Positions 11,197 to 22,680 of a stretch of DNA of 64,000 bases are shown piece after piece. The stretch spans positions 133,189,053 through 133,253,052 of the forward strand of contig CM048552.1 of assembly GCA_026413225.1 (NCBI GenBank), given 5' to 3'. The notes beneath the pieces were generated by a model that had not been told where the DNA came from, made no database searches, and saw only the letters and a list, made by a program, of their open reading frames with translations. Source of the stretch: Otis tarda. Lineage: Eukaryota > Chordata > Aves > Otidiformes > Otididae. Every line of letters begins with the position of its first letter. Position 1 is the first letter of the stretch. Position numbers and translations under genes: made by a program.

Positions 11197-13445
11197 TGGG
11201 GACTACAGAAAGTAAAATAGAGGCTACGATTTGCAGCAAGAAAACAACAAAAAAAAAGTCATATAAAAACTTGGGTTAAACACTGACTTTCCTGTTGTTA
11301 CCAATGGGAAATGCTGTTACATGCAACGATTTGTGCTATGTTCATCTCATGGTCTGGGCGATACTAAAAACCCACCAGTATCAGCTGTTGCCAGAAACAG
11401 GGAAGCAGATCACACAAACTACTCACTGTCACAGTTCTTATATTCCCTAGAAGATTTTGTTCCACTGGCATTATATTGGAAACTCCTTTACACAGTGTCT
11501 ATCCAGAAGGGCTGCATTTTAATTACCTCTCAGGAGGCTCGGTGGATGTTGGGTGTCTCAGTAGTTTTGCTTGCTTTCTTAACATTGCCTTATTGCTTAA
11601 GGCTGTACAGATCTCTTCATAATAACTGAAAGCATCTAAACTATGGAAACATTATATCTTGGAAAAGTAAAAACAAATCAAGATTTGGGTTCAGGATGGC
11701 TTAGCAGAGTGAATTCTTACTCATAGTCTTCACATTCTTACTGAGGCTTTATTGAATTCCCTGACATTTTTCTGCTGCTCTTTGATTAGTAAAAAATCAC
11801 TCTAAGTTTCTAGGGCATTGTCGAAGCACATGTTCTTGCAGTATCCATGCTCAGTGGTGTTATGGCATGTGGAGAAGAAATGATGAATGAGTACAGTAGA
11901 AAAAAGAGAGGGGCAGTACAGAGAGACACCAAGTCTTCCCCAGCATCTAAAGGTAAGTAACCTCTCACCATGAGATTGTCAAAGAACTGATCACACAGAT
12001 TTATTCTGATTTCTATGTCAAAAAGGAGTCTCAGCTGCTCCTCAAGTAGCAATGATCTCGCAGAAGAAATGAGAAGGTAGTGAGGTAGGACCACCTGCCC
12101 TGGAACGGGCTTTGTCGAGGCTTTCACAGAACATAAGCTGCAGCAGCATTTTCTCATTTTATACCAAATAGGTTCTCAAAATGAAAATGAGGTTTTCCAA
12201 TAGGTCTTAACTCATAGACTTGAGCAATTCTGGCTTGGTACGACTCTGAGGAGAACAGCAAGCAGTGTATGGCAACCAAGATCAGTTAGCCATAGTAATC
12301 ACAGGGGCATGCAAAGGTCTCAGGTCTTGGTTTCTTCACTTGGTGAGAGCATAACCTTCATTTTCCAAAAAATATATTCCTATTCCACACAATCGTAAAG
12401 GAAATATATACAAATGAGCCAAAGAATAGGTGTCTGCCTCCACCTGTAGGAAACCTGCAATAAGTTGTTTCAATGAGATGGTGTAAGCAGTCTGTTCATC
12501 TTAACTTCAACCACAGCGAACATGGGGGGACAGCAAGGGAGCAGGGCCATAAGGGTGCCATGAGAAACAGAGAGGGTTCCCAATGCCTTAATTAATCCGT
12601 GACTCATGACAGGAACTTACACATGGCTTCTCCAGCTCAGCTTACAATGTTTAGGTATGAGTACGAGGGGGCAGCGTGTCCTACCATAGCCAACGCTGTA
12701 ACACCAATAAACCAGAAGACTGACGTTTCTGAGCTGTCAATTTGGTAATTTGTATTAACACTACATTCACTTTAAAATTGATTTGAAAACAAACAGCCCA
12801 GATAGGACTAATTTCGGTATGTTACAGCTTATTAGCAAAACTAGAGGAAAAAAAAACTGCACCGTGCACAGCTGGAGGTCCCACAGGATCCCCAAACAGG
12901 ATCCCACGGTGCCTTTTAAAGAACATTGTTAAATCAGGACTACACATGTCACTACAGAGCTGTCAGATGATGCTGTTCCCAGGTTTCAACATTCTCTCTC
13001 TGTTGCACACAAGTAAGTACACAAACACTCCCACAGATTCAACAGAGCTCCTGCATACCCCTCTGCCAATCCCTCGCCTGCATATGTATGACTGCCACTA
13101 AAACTGACGTGAGTTCAGTGAGAAAAATAATGTATTCTCTCTGTGTCATAACGCATGCGGCAGCTCCTTCTACCACTGCCATTTGTTGTTTATGAAAAAT
13201 TCAGTTTATGCAAAACAATTAGGAATATTGAAAAATGAGAGGGGAGAGAACATCAGGAACAAATATATTTGTCCAGGACCCTTTGGAAAAGTAACATTTA
13301 GAATAAATAACAATAACACACCCCGTTCTGAACTCAAATGAGTCCATCAGTCATCTAAAATAACAGTTATAATTAATAATATAATGAATTAAATTATCAT
13401 AAGCTTACACTAGAATATTACTTGGACACAACCAGAAAATACAGA

Positions 13446-13466
13446 GGGGGTGGGAAAGGGCTGGGG
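13446..13466 (+). other. Predicted three-tetrad G-quadruplex motif
   Basis: The plus strand has four G-runs: five G at 13446, three at 13452, three at 13458 and four at 13463, separated by loops T, AAA and CT. Loops of 1, 3 and 2 bases fit the standard G3+ N1-7 rule and are short, which favours a stable fold. No promoter or exon is recognised beside it, so the role is unknown. Confidence 0.75.
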
Positions 13467-13883
13467 CGCAGGCAGGCCGGGCTCCTTGGATGAAATCCCC
13501 TCCGCATTCTGCAGCCTCCCACCAACTTCAAGGCCCTGATTTCTCTCATGGACTCTCTATCGGTTTTTTCTCTCAATTCACTGTGCAAGATCAGAAAAAT
13601 TTCCAACGCTTCCATTTCAGCCAAAGAGGGAAAACAATCACCCGATTCAGGCTCCTGTTTGATATGCCGTGACTTTAGTTCAGCACAAGGTATCATGGTA
13701 ATTTTTTAAAGCAAGAGTAAGAGGCATCCAAGGTATTTTTAGCCCCCCAGAAGGATGTAGGATACCTTTCACTTCATTAGGTTGGAGGAAGGCTAGTATT
13801 ACTGATGAGACACTGTATGAAAATACCTGTGACCTGAGCTCAGTCTCTTTGTCCCCCGTCCTAGGTAGATCACTATTAATCAA
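13467..13883. other. Unique noncoding stretch before the LTR
   Basis: Overlapping short open frames occur on both strands and none is recognisable. Nothing else is seen. Confidence 0.4.
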
Positions 13884-14396
13884 TGTCATGGTTTAGCCCC
13901 CCTCAGCGGCTAAAATACCACACAGTCGCTCACTCCTCCCTCACTGCCTCTGCAGTGAGACAGGGAAGAGAAATGGAAAAGAAAAGAATGCAAAACTGAT
14001 GGTTTGAGATTAAAAAAAAAAAAAAAAAGTTTAAGAGAATGACAGAGGAAAAGAAACCAGAGATGAAAAACAAAACAAAAACAATGAAAAACCCACAAAC
14101 CAGTAACAGCAAATACTGAAGTACATAATTTCCAGTACAATAGCTCACAACAGATCCTCATGCCCCGTTCCCTCCCAAGCAGCAGTAACCTCCCCTTAGC
14201 ACAGTGCCCACTTTACATACCGAGCACCAAATCACAGGGTATGGAACAGCCCTCTGGCCAATTTGGGTAAACTCTCCCAGCTGTTGACTAATTAATAAAC
14301 TATCCCAGCTGTGTCCCCCAGCCACAGGTGCCACCAGCTCCAGTTCCTCTCCCAGCTCAGGTGAAAATTAGCTCTCTCCTGGCCAGAACCAGGACA
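13884..14396 (-). mobile_element. Solo LTR of an avian endogenous retrovirus (probably ERVL-like)
   Basis: The ends are TGTCATGG on the plus strand and CCAGGACA at the far side, giving the TG...CA termini of an LTR over 513 bp. Read on the minus strand it follows a bird LTR type I recognise: a TGTCCTGGTTCTGGCC-like start, a central TATA-like TATGTAAAG (plus coordinates 14211-14219), a CTTAAA in place of the usual ATTAAA poly(A) signal near 14030-14035, then a T-rich stretch (17 T, 14012-14028) and CCATGACA at the end. The flanks ATCAA and ACCGA agree at three of five positions and differ by transitions, which may be a decayed target duplication. No gag, pol or env lies beside it, so recombination between two LTRs probably removed the interior. 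The ERVL class is from memory. Confidence 0.85.
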
Positions 14397-17300
14397 ACCG
14401 ATAAGGCAAATACTCCTTCTTTCTCCCAATCTTGAAAGATAATGGTAATTTTAGACTCTGGGAAAAGAATTAAGTCATTACAGCACGCATGCCCAAAAGA
14501 CACTGCCACACGAGTCCCTGTCATGATGTAAAAACAAAAATTTTTAAAACTTCCAACATCTTCTCCTTAAAGGACAAATGTCCATATGGGTAAAACAGTG
14601 CTCTAAATACGGCGGGGAGCAGCGCGACAAAAGAGAAGGAGATAAGGAAAACAACGTCTGTACCCTGATCGTCTCTTGCCAAAACTTGGTCTCATTCCCT
14701 GACTTTTGGGAATGAGCTCCATCAAGGCTGAGGCACCAGGGAGTGGGACAAAATAGAGTAAAGGACCCATGCAACGGGGCAGCGGCAGCAGGCAGGAACT
14801 CAGACAATACATGGGGAAAAGAAAACCAGTGCGCTCTAGGCAATTGCCAGTTTTTGTTATTACAACAGTTTCCTGAGGAGGTGAGATAATCCAGTATTTA
14901 TCATCTTTGAAGAAGATTTCAGGCTGATGGGTGGTTAAGCAAAACTGTTAGAAATGGCGTAGAGCCCAAAATAAGAGTGTGAGGAGACATCACTTGAAGA
15001 GCCTGCTCTGGATTTGTGCAGCCTAGCTGCAGCAGCGCAAGATAAGGAAAACCAGGAACGTCTCTTCTCTGACCACAGAGACCCTGCAGGTTTCATTTCT
15101 CAACGGCGCTCCAGAAATAATTCTTTATCCTCACTCAGGTTTGAATTTTCATTTTTCCCACATAATTTCCAGCTCCCCGGAGAACCTTTTCTTTTCAAAT
15201 CCCTCCCATTTTCATGAGGTTGATCTCTCCCTTGTTGTGGTTTTGAAGACATTCTAATCCAGATATATAGCATGGTCGTTTGAAAGGTTACTTTCCTGTT
15301 TGACTGATCATTCCTGACCCACTGCCTTCCCAGCGCTGCCCAGTGCAATAGCAATAACATCTGTCAAAAGTGGGAAAACAGATCACAAAACATAGATCTG
15401 TACATCTGTAGATCTAGATCTATTATATAGATTCACCACAATGCAAAATAACTACCAGGGTAACATACTCTGAAACATAAATCCAATATGGACATAAAAT
15501 ACACACCCACATACACTCCTCCTTTCTCCTGCATGGCCATGTTGAATAGACTGGAGATGGACAAAAAAGCAGCTTTTTTTTCCTTTTCCTATGTGCAGTT
15601 TCCACAAAGCTCCCCCACCAGAGCAGCGGGGAAACCTGAGCAGTCATGGCCAAGGTGATGGGGGTGAGCGGGGCAGGGGGTGTTTGGAGCCTCATTGCCA
15701 CACACCAGATCTCATCAAAATACACACGCCCGCTGCAGAGGGGACCTTCAGTGTCTAAAAGAAATGATAGCCACCCGCATCTACTGCACATCTGAGGAGA
15801 CACTCAGCAACTGACTTGAAGGCTCAGTTCTGTGAACTGGGGCTTTGCGTACAAATTCATCTGACCTAACGTTAGACATCTACCTGATGGGCTGTGTTGA
15901 CAAACACAGTCATGTCGGTCCCTCCTGCAGCTGGAGGTGAGGGACTTTCAGAAAGCAGCTCAGGTCGTAAGCCAAGGGTGACTGCACTGCTCATCTGGGA
16001 CCTCGTGTCAGGTGGGACGAATCCAGGTCTTAAATGAGCAGGTCTCTTTGTCTAGCAGTATCTTTTGAAAGCTCAAAGGACTGGGAAATCCTGGACAGGG
16101 AAACTGCAACTCTGCGCTAACCTAACATGAATGTCCAGGATGCAAAAAGACTAGAGTAAATCTCTGACTTTTTTGTTCTTTGGTTTGTTCTTCTTGGCTA
16201 TGGTCTACATTTATTGGAGAATTCCTCCATCTCTCTGTGGGCAGATCAGTTCTACGCTTGTCACGTATGTGCTGCTTGAGCAGATGAATAACTTAATTTT
16301 CCCCACAAAGCACTAATGTGCTCCAGAATGAACATTTCTGACTTTTTTAGGCAGTAAAAAGTCTCTTATTCTACCTGTTTAATAGGTTAAGTGGTTATTT
16401 TGTATTTAAAAAAAAAAAATCAAGTATGCTTCCCTTCCCAGTCTCTCTCTCCCTCTCTTTTTTAATTTGATGTTTTAACAGTTTCAGGATCAGGGAAGTG
16501 GTTATTTTTGGCATAATATGTAGAAAGACAATCTTGCAATAGTATTCTCTACCAAGTAAGTGCTCAAATGAACAGAGCTTATAAATGATTAATTTACCAG
16601 CAGCAAGATAACCCTGACAAGTGCATCTGGTGTTTGTTAACTGAAGATTATTTCTTTTAAAGTTTTAATTGGGCCACATTAATTGGATGCTTTTCTTCAG
16701 TAGACATATTTCATATCACAAAGCTAGGCCAGGTTTTGTTCAGCAAAACTGTAAACATGCAATTAATCACAGAAAAACATGGATCCCCTCCTTACACTTG
16801 GAACACGCAAGCCCTGAAAGTCATTTTCACGGAGTTTTACGCCCTAAAATCAAGTGGACTCATATGGCTGAGGTCTGGTATAATGGTCTGAAAACACAGT
16901 GATGCCTCAGTAATTACCATGAGCCTGCACAGCACTGGCAAACCTGTCAAGAGCCCTTCTTGGTACAAATACTCTGCATCCTTCAGCAGCAGCATCTCCA
17001 TGAGAAATGTCTGACAAGGACGGTGCTGTGACAGCCCTTGGTTTCCCTTGCCTGTCAGAGCAGAGCATCACCTTGCCTGCGTAAAGGAGGGCAGCAGCTC
17101 TGCTTTTGTACCAAGGGGGTCTGAGGCACTCAGGAACGGCTCTGCCAGTGTTTATGAGGAGTGTCTTCTCATGGCACTGCGACAAAAGCCAAAAGGGTGT
17201 TAACACACCCTTAACAAGAGGGCAAGAGAAAACGAACTACGACGTCACCTAGATTATTCAGGCTAAGATTGGAAACCACGTTTGGAAAAATACAGCCAGA

Positions 17301-17450
17301 AAGGCTGCACAAGCCCTTTTTGCCCGGCAGCTGGGTTAGTCAATGCCATGGGGACTGCGGGAAGGGACTGGGTCAGTGCCAGTCCCATCTGCCCTGGAAA
17401 TGATGGGGAAATGGGAGAGCTTCCCATCTACTGTGATACATTTTCATGGT
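14397..17450. other. Unique noncoding stretch
   Basis: No gene is recognised. A perfect 14-bp palindrome of overlapping AGATCT words lies at 15409-15422. The part around 16200-16660 is AT-rich and single-copy, with TAAT-containing words, and includes an A-run near 16408-16419. Open frames on the minus strand near 15423-15803 and 16907-17206 resemble nothing known. Confidence 0.35.
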
Positions 17451-17505
17451 TCCCTGTTCCTTTTCCTTTTTTCCCTTGCTCCTTTTCCTTTTCTTTTCCT
17501 TTCTT
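17451..17505 (+). repeat. Pyrimidine-rich tract abutting a CR1 tail
   Basis: An almost uninterrupted C/T tract of CCTTTT-like units. It sits directly against the 3' end of the CR1 copy that starts at 17508, so it may have been part of the insertion site or have grown from it. Confidence 0.8.
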
Positions 17506-17507
17506 AA

Positions 17508-17984
17508 AATCATAGAATAGTTTGGGTTGGAAGGCACCTTTAAAGGTCATCTAGTCCAACCCCCCTGCAAGGGCCAGGGACATCTTCAACCAGATCAGGT
17601 TGCTCAGAGCCCCGATCAACCTGGCCTTGAATGTTTCCAGGGAGGAGGCATCCACCACCTCTCTGGGCAACCTGTTCCAGTGTTCCACCACCCTCATTGT
17701 AAAAAAATTTTCCTTATGTCTAATATGAATCTACCTCCCTCTATTTTAAAGCCATTACCCCTTGTCCTATTGCAACAGGCTCTACTGAACAGTTTCTTCC
17801 CATCTTTCCTGCAGGCCCCCTTGAGGTGGGGGGGGGCTGCTATAAGGCCTTCCTGGAGCCTTCTCTTCTCCAGGCTGAACAGCCCCAGCTCTCTCAGCCT
17901 GTCCTCATAGGAGAGGTACTCCAGCCCTCTGATCATCTTCGTGGCCCTCCTCTGGACTCGCTCCAACTGGTCCACAGTCTGTCT
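17508..17984 (-). mobile_element. CR1 LINE, 5'-truncated, with RT C-terminal remnant
   Basis: This is the longest CR1 copy in the window, about 477 bp, on the minus strand. Its 3' end is seen on the plus strand as AATCATAGAATAG followed by the GGGTTGGAAGG and TTTAAAGGTCATCTAGTCCA blocks. An open frame at 17694-17987 (minus) reads through the C-terminal part of the CR1 ORF2 reverse transcriptase, including the words QLERVQRRATKMIRG, LRELGLFSLEKRRL and RTRGNGFKIEGGR. It stops early after DIRK, at an A/T homopolymer where intact copies continue, so it is frameshifted. The catalytic RT domain and the endonuclease are absent. The copy cannot be active. Its high similarity to the copy at 57605-57901 suggests the same CR1 subfamily. 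Confidence 0.95.
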
Positions 17985-20900
17985 CAATTTCTCTTTCTTT
18001 CTCTTTCCAAAACTAGCTAAAACTATTGCATAAAGAACAGATACATAGGCAGTTACAGTAGAACCACTTATTGATCCTTACCTATGGAGGCTTTCCAGAG
18101 CTCTGTACAAGCTCTTTTCACAATGAGAGCAGGCAGTGTTGTGAAAGATGAGAAACCACAATAATGTTATTTATGGGAACAACTTCTACTTTTCCTTTAG
18201 AATAAGAAGAGGTTTTAATCTATAGCTATGATGTAGAACTACATAAAATATGTGTATGTTATACCGAGGTACCCACACACACTCAGCACAGGCCAGAGCA
18301 CTGTCATTTTCTGGTAGACTGAAATTATGACTCTACTGCCTACTGCAGTGTGTAGGTATGACAATGCTTTTATGTGAGTGACTACACAGCTATATGGAGA
18401 AGAGCTATATCATGTCTATTCTCATTACATGGTAGCTGTAAAGTTCATTTGCACTGAACTAATTAAGTTGTTCCTGTTCCGCATTCATGCCAGCAGGAGT
18501 TATGATTGATTAAAAATAGTTCCAGCCATGATCTCCTCGAACATGTGTCAGAGGTCTGCAGCTGAGTGCCCATTTAAATTAGAGCCCTACAATTTGCCTT
18601 TCATTAGCCATCAGGTTTTGGTTTGAAATGCCCCTGAGGAAACTATGACCTACTCTTATGATCTGTAGAAAACACACTTTACTCCCACAGGCCCGGTTCA
18701 GGGTAGCGTTCAGCACAAGCCTGGTTTTAGGTTAGCAGATAAACTGACCTGTCTCAGCAGAACTGCTCATGAACGTAAACCCGTGCTCCTGCACATACTT
18801 GCTGAACCCAGAGCTAAAAGTGGATCAGCCTGAGAAACCAAATATGTGTTCCATGATGACTTTTGGACATCCAGAGGCTTTTTTTCCACATTTTAACATC
18901 GCCAGAAGACAAATGGTAGACATTTTCAGGGGACTAAAATCCAGAATCACTTCTTAATACACAACATGTCTTCCAGATTTCCACCAACAGCCAAGCTAAC
19001 TACTTGAGCGCTAAGGACCTTGGGGAGTTACAGCTGTCTGGCAGTCCCACGGTGGAAATCACACCAGGACCAGGGACACGGGAGTGACTCCCAGACCATG
19101 AATTGGATGGGGGACTCAAAACAAGCAGAAAGCCTCAGAGCTTTTTGAGGAGACATGGTTGAAGGGCTGGGTCTGACAGTGAGGCTCCCTCCACAACGAC
19201 AATAAAGATGCCAGAGGAACCAGCTGGCTTGGGAGTTTGGAAAATGTGAGGTCTATTTCCTTGGGGCAGAATATCCAGCAGAGATTTCCTGGAGCTGAGG
19301 ATCCCAAAAGCCCCTGCACTTCCCACTCTGATGCTGTCTTTCAGGCAGATTTCAGAGTCACTGGGCAGGTAAGCTGGCAGTAAGCCTGCAAGGTTTCTGA
19401 GAAAACCTGGCTGGCAGGAAAGTTTCAAAACCTGCCTGACTGGCAAGGTCACATCGGAGCTTGGGGGAAAGAGGGTGATTGACAGAAAATCAGCTGACAG
19501 GAGCATGTTTCCATGTGATGCTTTACATTTGAAAAAAAAATCAGCATATTCTAAGATAAAAACATTCTTTTGGAAAATTTCCGTCACTTCTACTTAAATG
19601 GCTATCATTCACAATCTCACTTTCAGCCTTACAGAACTGGAGCACCGTTTGCTTGCTGCAGAAAGTCCTAATTGGAGTAATTTCTACAGTGGATTGTTTC
19701 TCAGAGCAAGCTTCATTTGGCCACGGAAAATGATATAGCATTTTAGCTCCACCACAGCGCCTGTTATGTCAGATCAGAAATATGATAACAGGAAAATATT
19801 CCTGTAACACAAAATACTATTTCTTGAAAACAAAATCTGTGGGATACATGGGTTACACAAGGTATCCTACAGCTATCAAATAACTGAGTGGCAGCAGCCC
19901 TGAGACTCCGCTCCCTACACTTTCCTTTTACTCCATTAAGTTTTGCATGAATACCTCACCCGAGCAGGTTATAGCGGTTAAGAAACACCATTGGAAAGAA
20001 ATCTGCCATCCAAATTTTAATAGGGTTTCAGCCACTTCAAAGCTGTTCATCTCTAACAGTTTTAATCCTTTTCAGCCACTACCTCTCTCCCTGCCAAAGT
20101 CAAGTTAATTAGTTAAGAAGTCATTAGAAAAGCCCTCAGATATGAAAGCTGTGCCTTGAAGTCCAGCTCTTTTGTGGCCTCTCTCAAAAGACAGGGCTGC
20201 TACTTTGGCACGGTTACAGCCCCTTGGTCTACCTGAAACACAAATACCAAATCAGCCTGACTCATCTGCTTCATCTGATTGCATCCTCAACCACTGGAAG
20301 AGGCTTTCTTCCAGCAAGCAGACGAGCAAGTACCAGTACAGCAGCAGCCACAGCGTTCACACTGGCGACTGAAGCAGTCACTTCAGCAGACAAAGTTGTG
20401 CCAAATTTGTAACGTCTGCAGGGATGCTGCTGTGCGCTAGCCTTGCGCAAAAGCCTCAGTGATCAGTGTGGCAAGTTCAGTCCCAGTCAATTCTCCATGC
20501 CGTGAGTCAGCCCTCACCCCAGGGCCAAACAGCGTGTACTGGTTCACGACTGCTCTCAATGTGGGGTCCAGCGATTTCCCTGCCAAGAGAAATATTTGGC
20601 TTTTTTCTGACTGGAGCCATGAAGGTAAACTCATACCTACAGCGCGGGTGAAGAGCCGAGCCGTGCCCCAGGGCAAAGCAGGGAGTGAACCAACTTGACG
20701 GCACAGAAACACCCAGTGAAATTTATTTTCATTTTTGGCCCATCATCTCCAGCGAGCTTATCTCGTGTTGCCATACAAGCTGCAACTCATGCCAAGACTC
20801 AAAATTTTCGCACTTCTAGGCTTGCTCTGAACAGAGTCAGGTATCCTGACAGCAGCAGCACCCTTTCCCAGCAATGCCACCACGTGCACCATGCTCCCTG

Positions 20901-21550
20901 GATATCCCATGGCCGCGATGCACCAGCCCTAGCTGCACTGAGGACACCTGGCACCCACGCTGCTGCCACACTCATGACCGCCAAACAGAAAGGGACCCCT
21001 TCCTCTTGAGGCGGTGAAACACGGCATTTGCTGCCAACGTGTCCCATCCTCTCACCAAGCTGCGGCTCCGTGAACAGCACAGGGGGGTGCAAAGTAAATC
21101 CCATCTGTAACGTGCAGCCCTACGTGACGTATAGAGGATGCAATGGAAGCTGTCCTTTTGCTAAGCCCACTGGCATCCGAAGGCAGGCTGCCATCAAACC
21201 TGGCATCGCAAAATAGAAACTGGCAGGGACCAAAGGCAAGAAGTGTGTGCCTGCTGCAAGTACTTCCTCACACATCCTCACATTTCACGTTGCAGCACAG
21301 CAGTGAACAATTCTATCGAGCAATCAAAAATTGCTCAAATTACACATATTTGCCCCGACAGTAAGTCAGAATGGGAGTTGATTCGCTCATCACTCCAAAG
21401 AAACTGGATGGAGTGACTAATGCGGAAATGATCATAATTTTCCCTGCCCTTAATTTTGAAACTGAATTTAAAAACATACAATCTGATGATGGCAAAAGAT
21501 AGGTTGTAAATATTTTGATGTGGCAGCAGGAAAAAAGAGCCTGAGTGTTA
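17985..21550. other. Unique noncoding stretch with an enhancer-like AT-rich part
   Basis: 18440-18650 is AT-rich single-copy DNA with TAATTAAG near 18460, TGATTGATTAAAA near 18504, a TTTAAATTAGAG near 18571 and TCATTAGCC near 18602. This is a density of homeodomain-type words typical of many vertebrate conserved noncoding elements; that reading is an inference. 20150-21130 is GC-richer with many overlapping short frames on both strands. A 150-codon frame on the minus strand (19135-19587) is unrecognised. Confidence 0.35.
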
Positions 21551-22680
21551 AAAGACATCATCGCAAGAAGCAGGAAGGGATGCTCTTACTGTACTTGCGA
21601 TTTTCACACGGATTGTGCCGCATCAGAAAGATATTGTCAAAATAAAAGAAATTGGGTAAACAGCAAAATGAGCCAGGGCTAGAAGCAGGCTTAAGTGAAA
21701 AGACCAGGAGAGCTACCATTTCTGCTGCAGAAATGGTCAGAAGATAAATCTTCAAATTGCAAGTGCTGTAAAGTGCAAGCGAAAAATAGGCTGCACCACG
21801 AGAAGCAGACACAAAAATTGCTCTCTGCAGCCTTAGTTTGCAGTTTGGGCCAAGCAAGAGCCAATGGAGACAAGCAAACAAGTGCTTCAGAGCCGAAAAC
21901 ACTGAGGAGAAACAGAGCTGGTGTAAATAACCTGCCACAAGGCCGTGCCATGGGCGAGGGTCCCCTGCACAGTGGGGGGACGGGATGGCTCCGGCTCCAT
22001 GCTGCGTGTCTGTGCCGGGGGACAGGGATGGCACGGCCGGAGGACACGGGCGTCTCTGATCTTCTGGGAGACAAAAAGCTGGTGAGATGCAGGGAGAGAG
22101 GGCTGGGGGCCTGTCACTTGCTTCGTGCCTGCTCCATTGATCAAGATATCCGCTCCTCCAAGGCAGCGACTGTGACCATTCTGCCAGGAGCGATAAATCA
22201 GGGGAAGGAGAGCACGTGCCACCGCGTTTCGGCTCCCCTCCCTTGCCTTGTTCTTTGGCACCCACATGGAGAGAGGCGGGAGCCCCCCGGGCAGGGGGAG
22301 GCCGAAGGACATGGGGGCAGCTGATCACTGGGGCTACCACACAGCACTTTTCTGCAAGAAACACACTTTGCACAGAGGAGCAGCCTCCGGGAATGGAGAG
22401 TAGGCAGGAAGGACAGAGCTTTGGCTCTCTGGCAGCTCCATCACTGACTGCACAACAAGGATCTGTCTCCCAGGTTTTGAGGATCCATTACCAGGCTCTG
22501 GGAAGAGCTAAAACAACCCTCTTTCCACCAGATATCCACCTGCCAGTATTGGCAGATTTGCAAGAGGCAGGTGGAAAATGTCCTGCATGTGGAGGCACAG
22601 GTACCCACCATCACCTCAGCATCACTCTCTGTGCACAGTGGATGTTTTCCAGGATTTCCTGATGCCCAGAAATGTTAAGG
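21551..22680. other. GC- and CpG-richer patch with overlapping unrecognised frames
   Basis: Between 21900 and 22340 CpG is clearly more frequent than in the flanks (about 20 in 400 bp by eye). Long frames overlap here on both strands. The largest is 271 codons on the minus strand (21558-22373), but it opens on GTG, has no ATG until about residue 219, and its proline- and serine-rich translation matches nothing I know. GC-rich DNA has few stop codons, so chance is the simplest explanation. No promoter elements or splice structure could be fixed. Confidence 0.35.

Larger units (their letters stand above)
5956..13445. other. Long unique noncoding stretch
   Basis: About 7.5 kb with no recognisable gene or transposon. 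Simple sequence includes a CTC run near 6881-6898, CTG units near 7457-7472, an imperfect CA tract at 7991-8018, a T-run plus ATT units near 11070-11092, and the purine tract at 11155-11196. A 14-bp AT palindrome is centred at 6800/6801. An AAG|GTAAGT donor-like motif occurs near 11950. An 8-bp inverted pair, GCACCGTG at 12859 and CACGGTGC at 12905, flanks two GGATCC words. Open frames here are short and unrecognised. Confidence 0.35.

Noticed and set aside
17527-17910. 127-codon frame on the plus strand across the CR1 copy, echoed by similar frames at 36614-36967 (plus strand) and 57669-57872 (minus strand)
   Set aside because: All are antisense readings of the CR1 3' region. Their similarity comes from the repeat, not from a gene family.
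17694-17987. 97-codon frame as a host gene
   Set aside because: It is the C-terminal end of the CR1 ORF2 reverse transcriptase inside a truncated LINE copy, with an early frameshift.
21558-22373. 271-codon open frame on the minus strand, the longest in the window
   Set aside because: It opens on GTG, has no ATG until about residue 219, lies in GC-rich DNA with few stops, overlaps long frames on the other strand and resembles no known protein.
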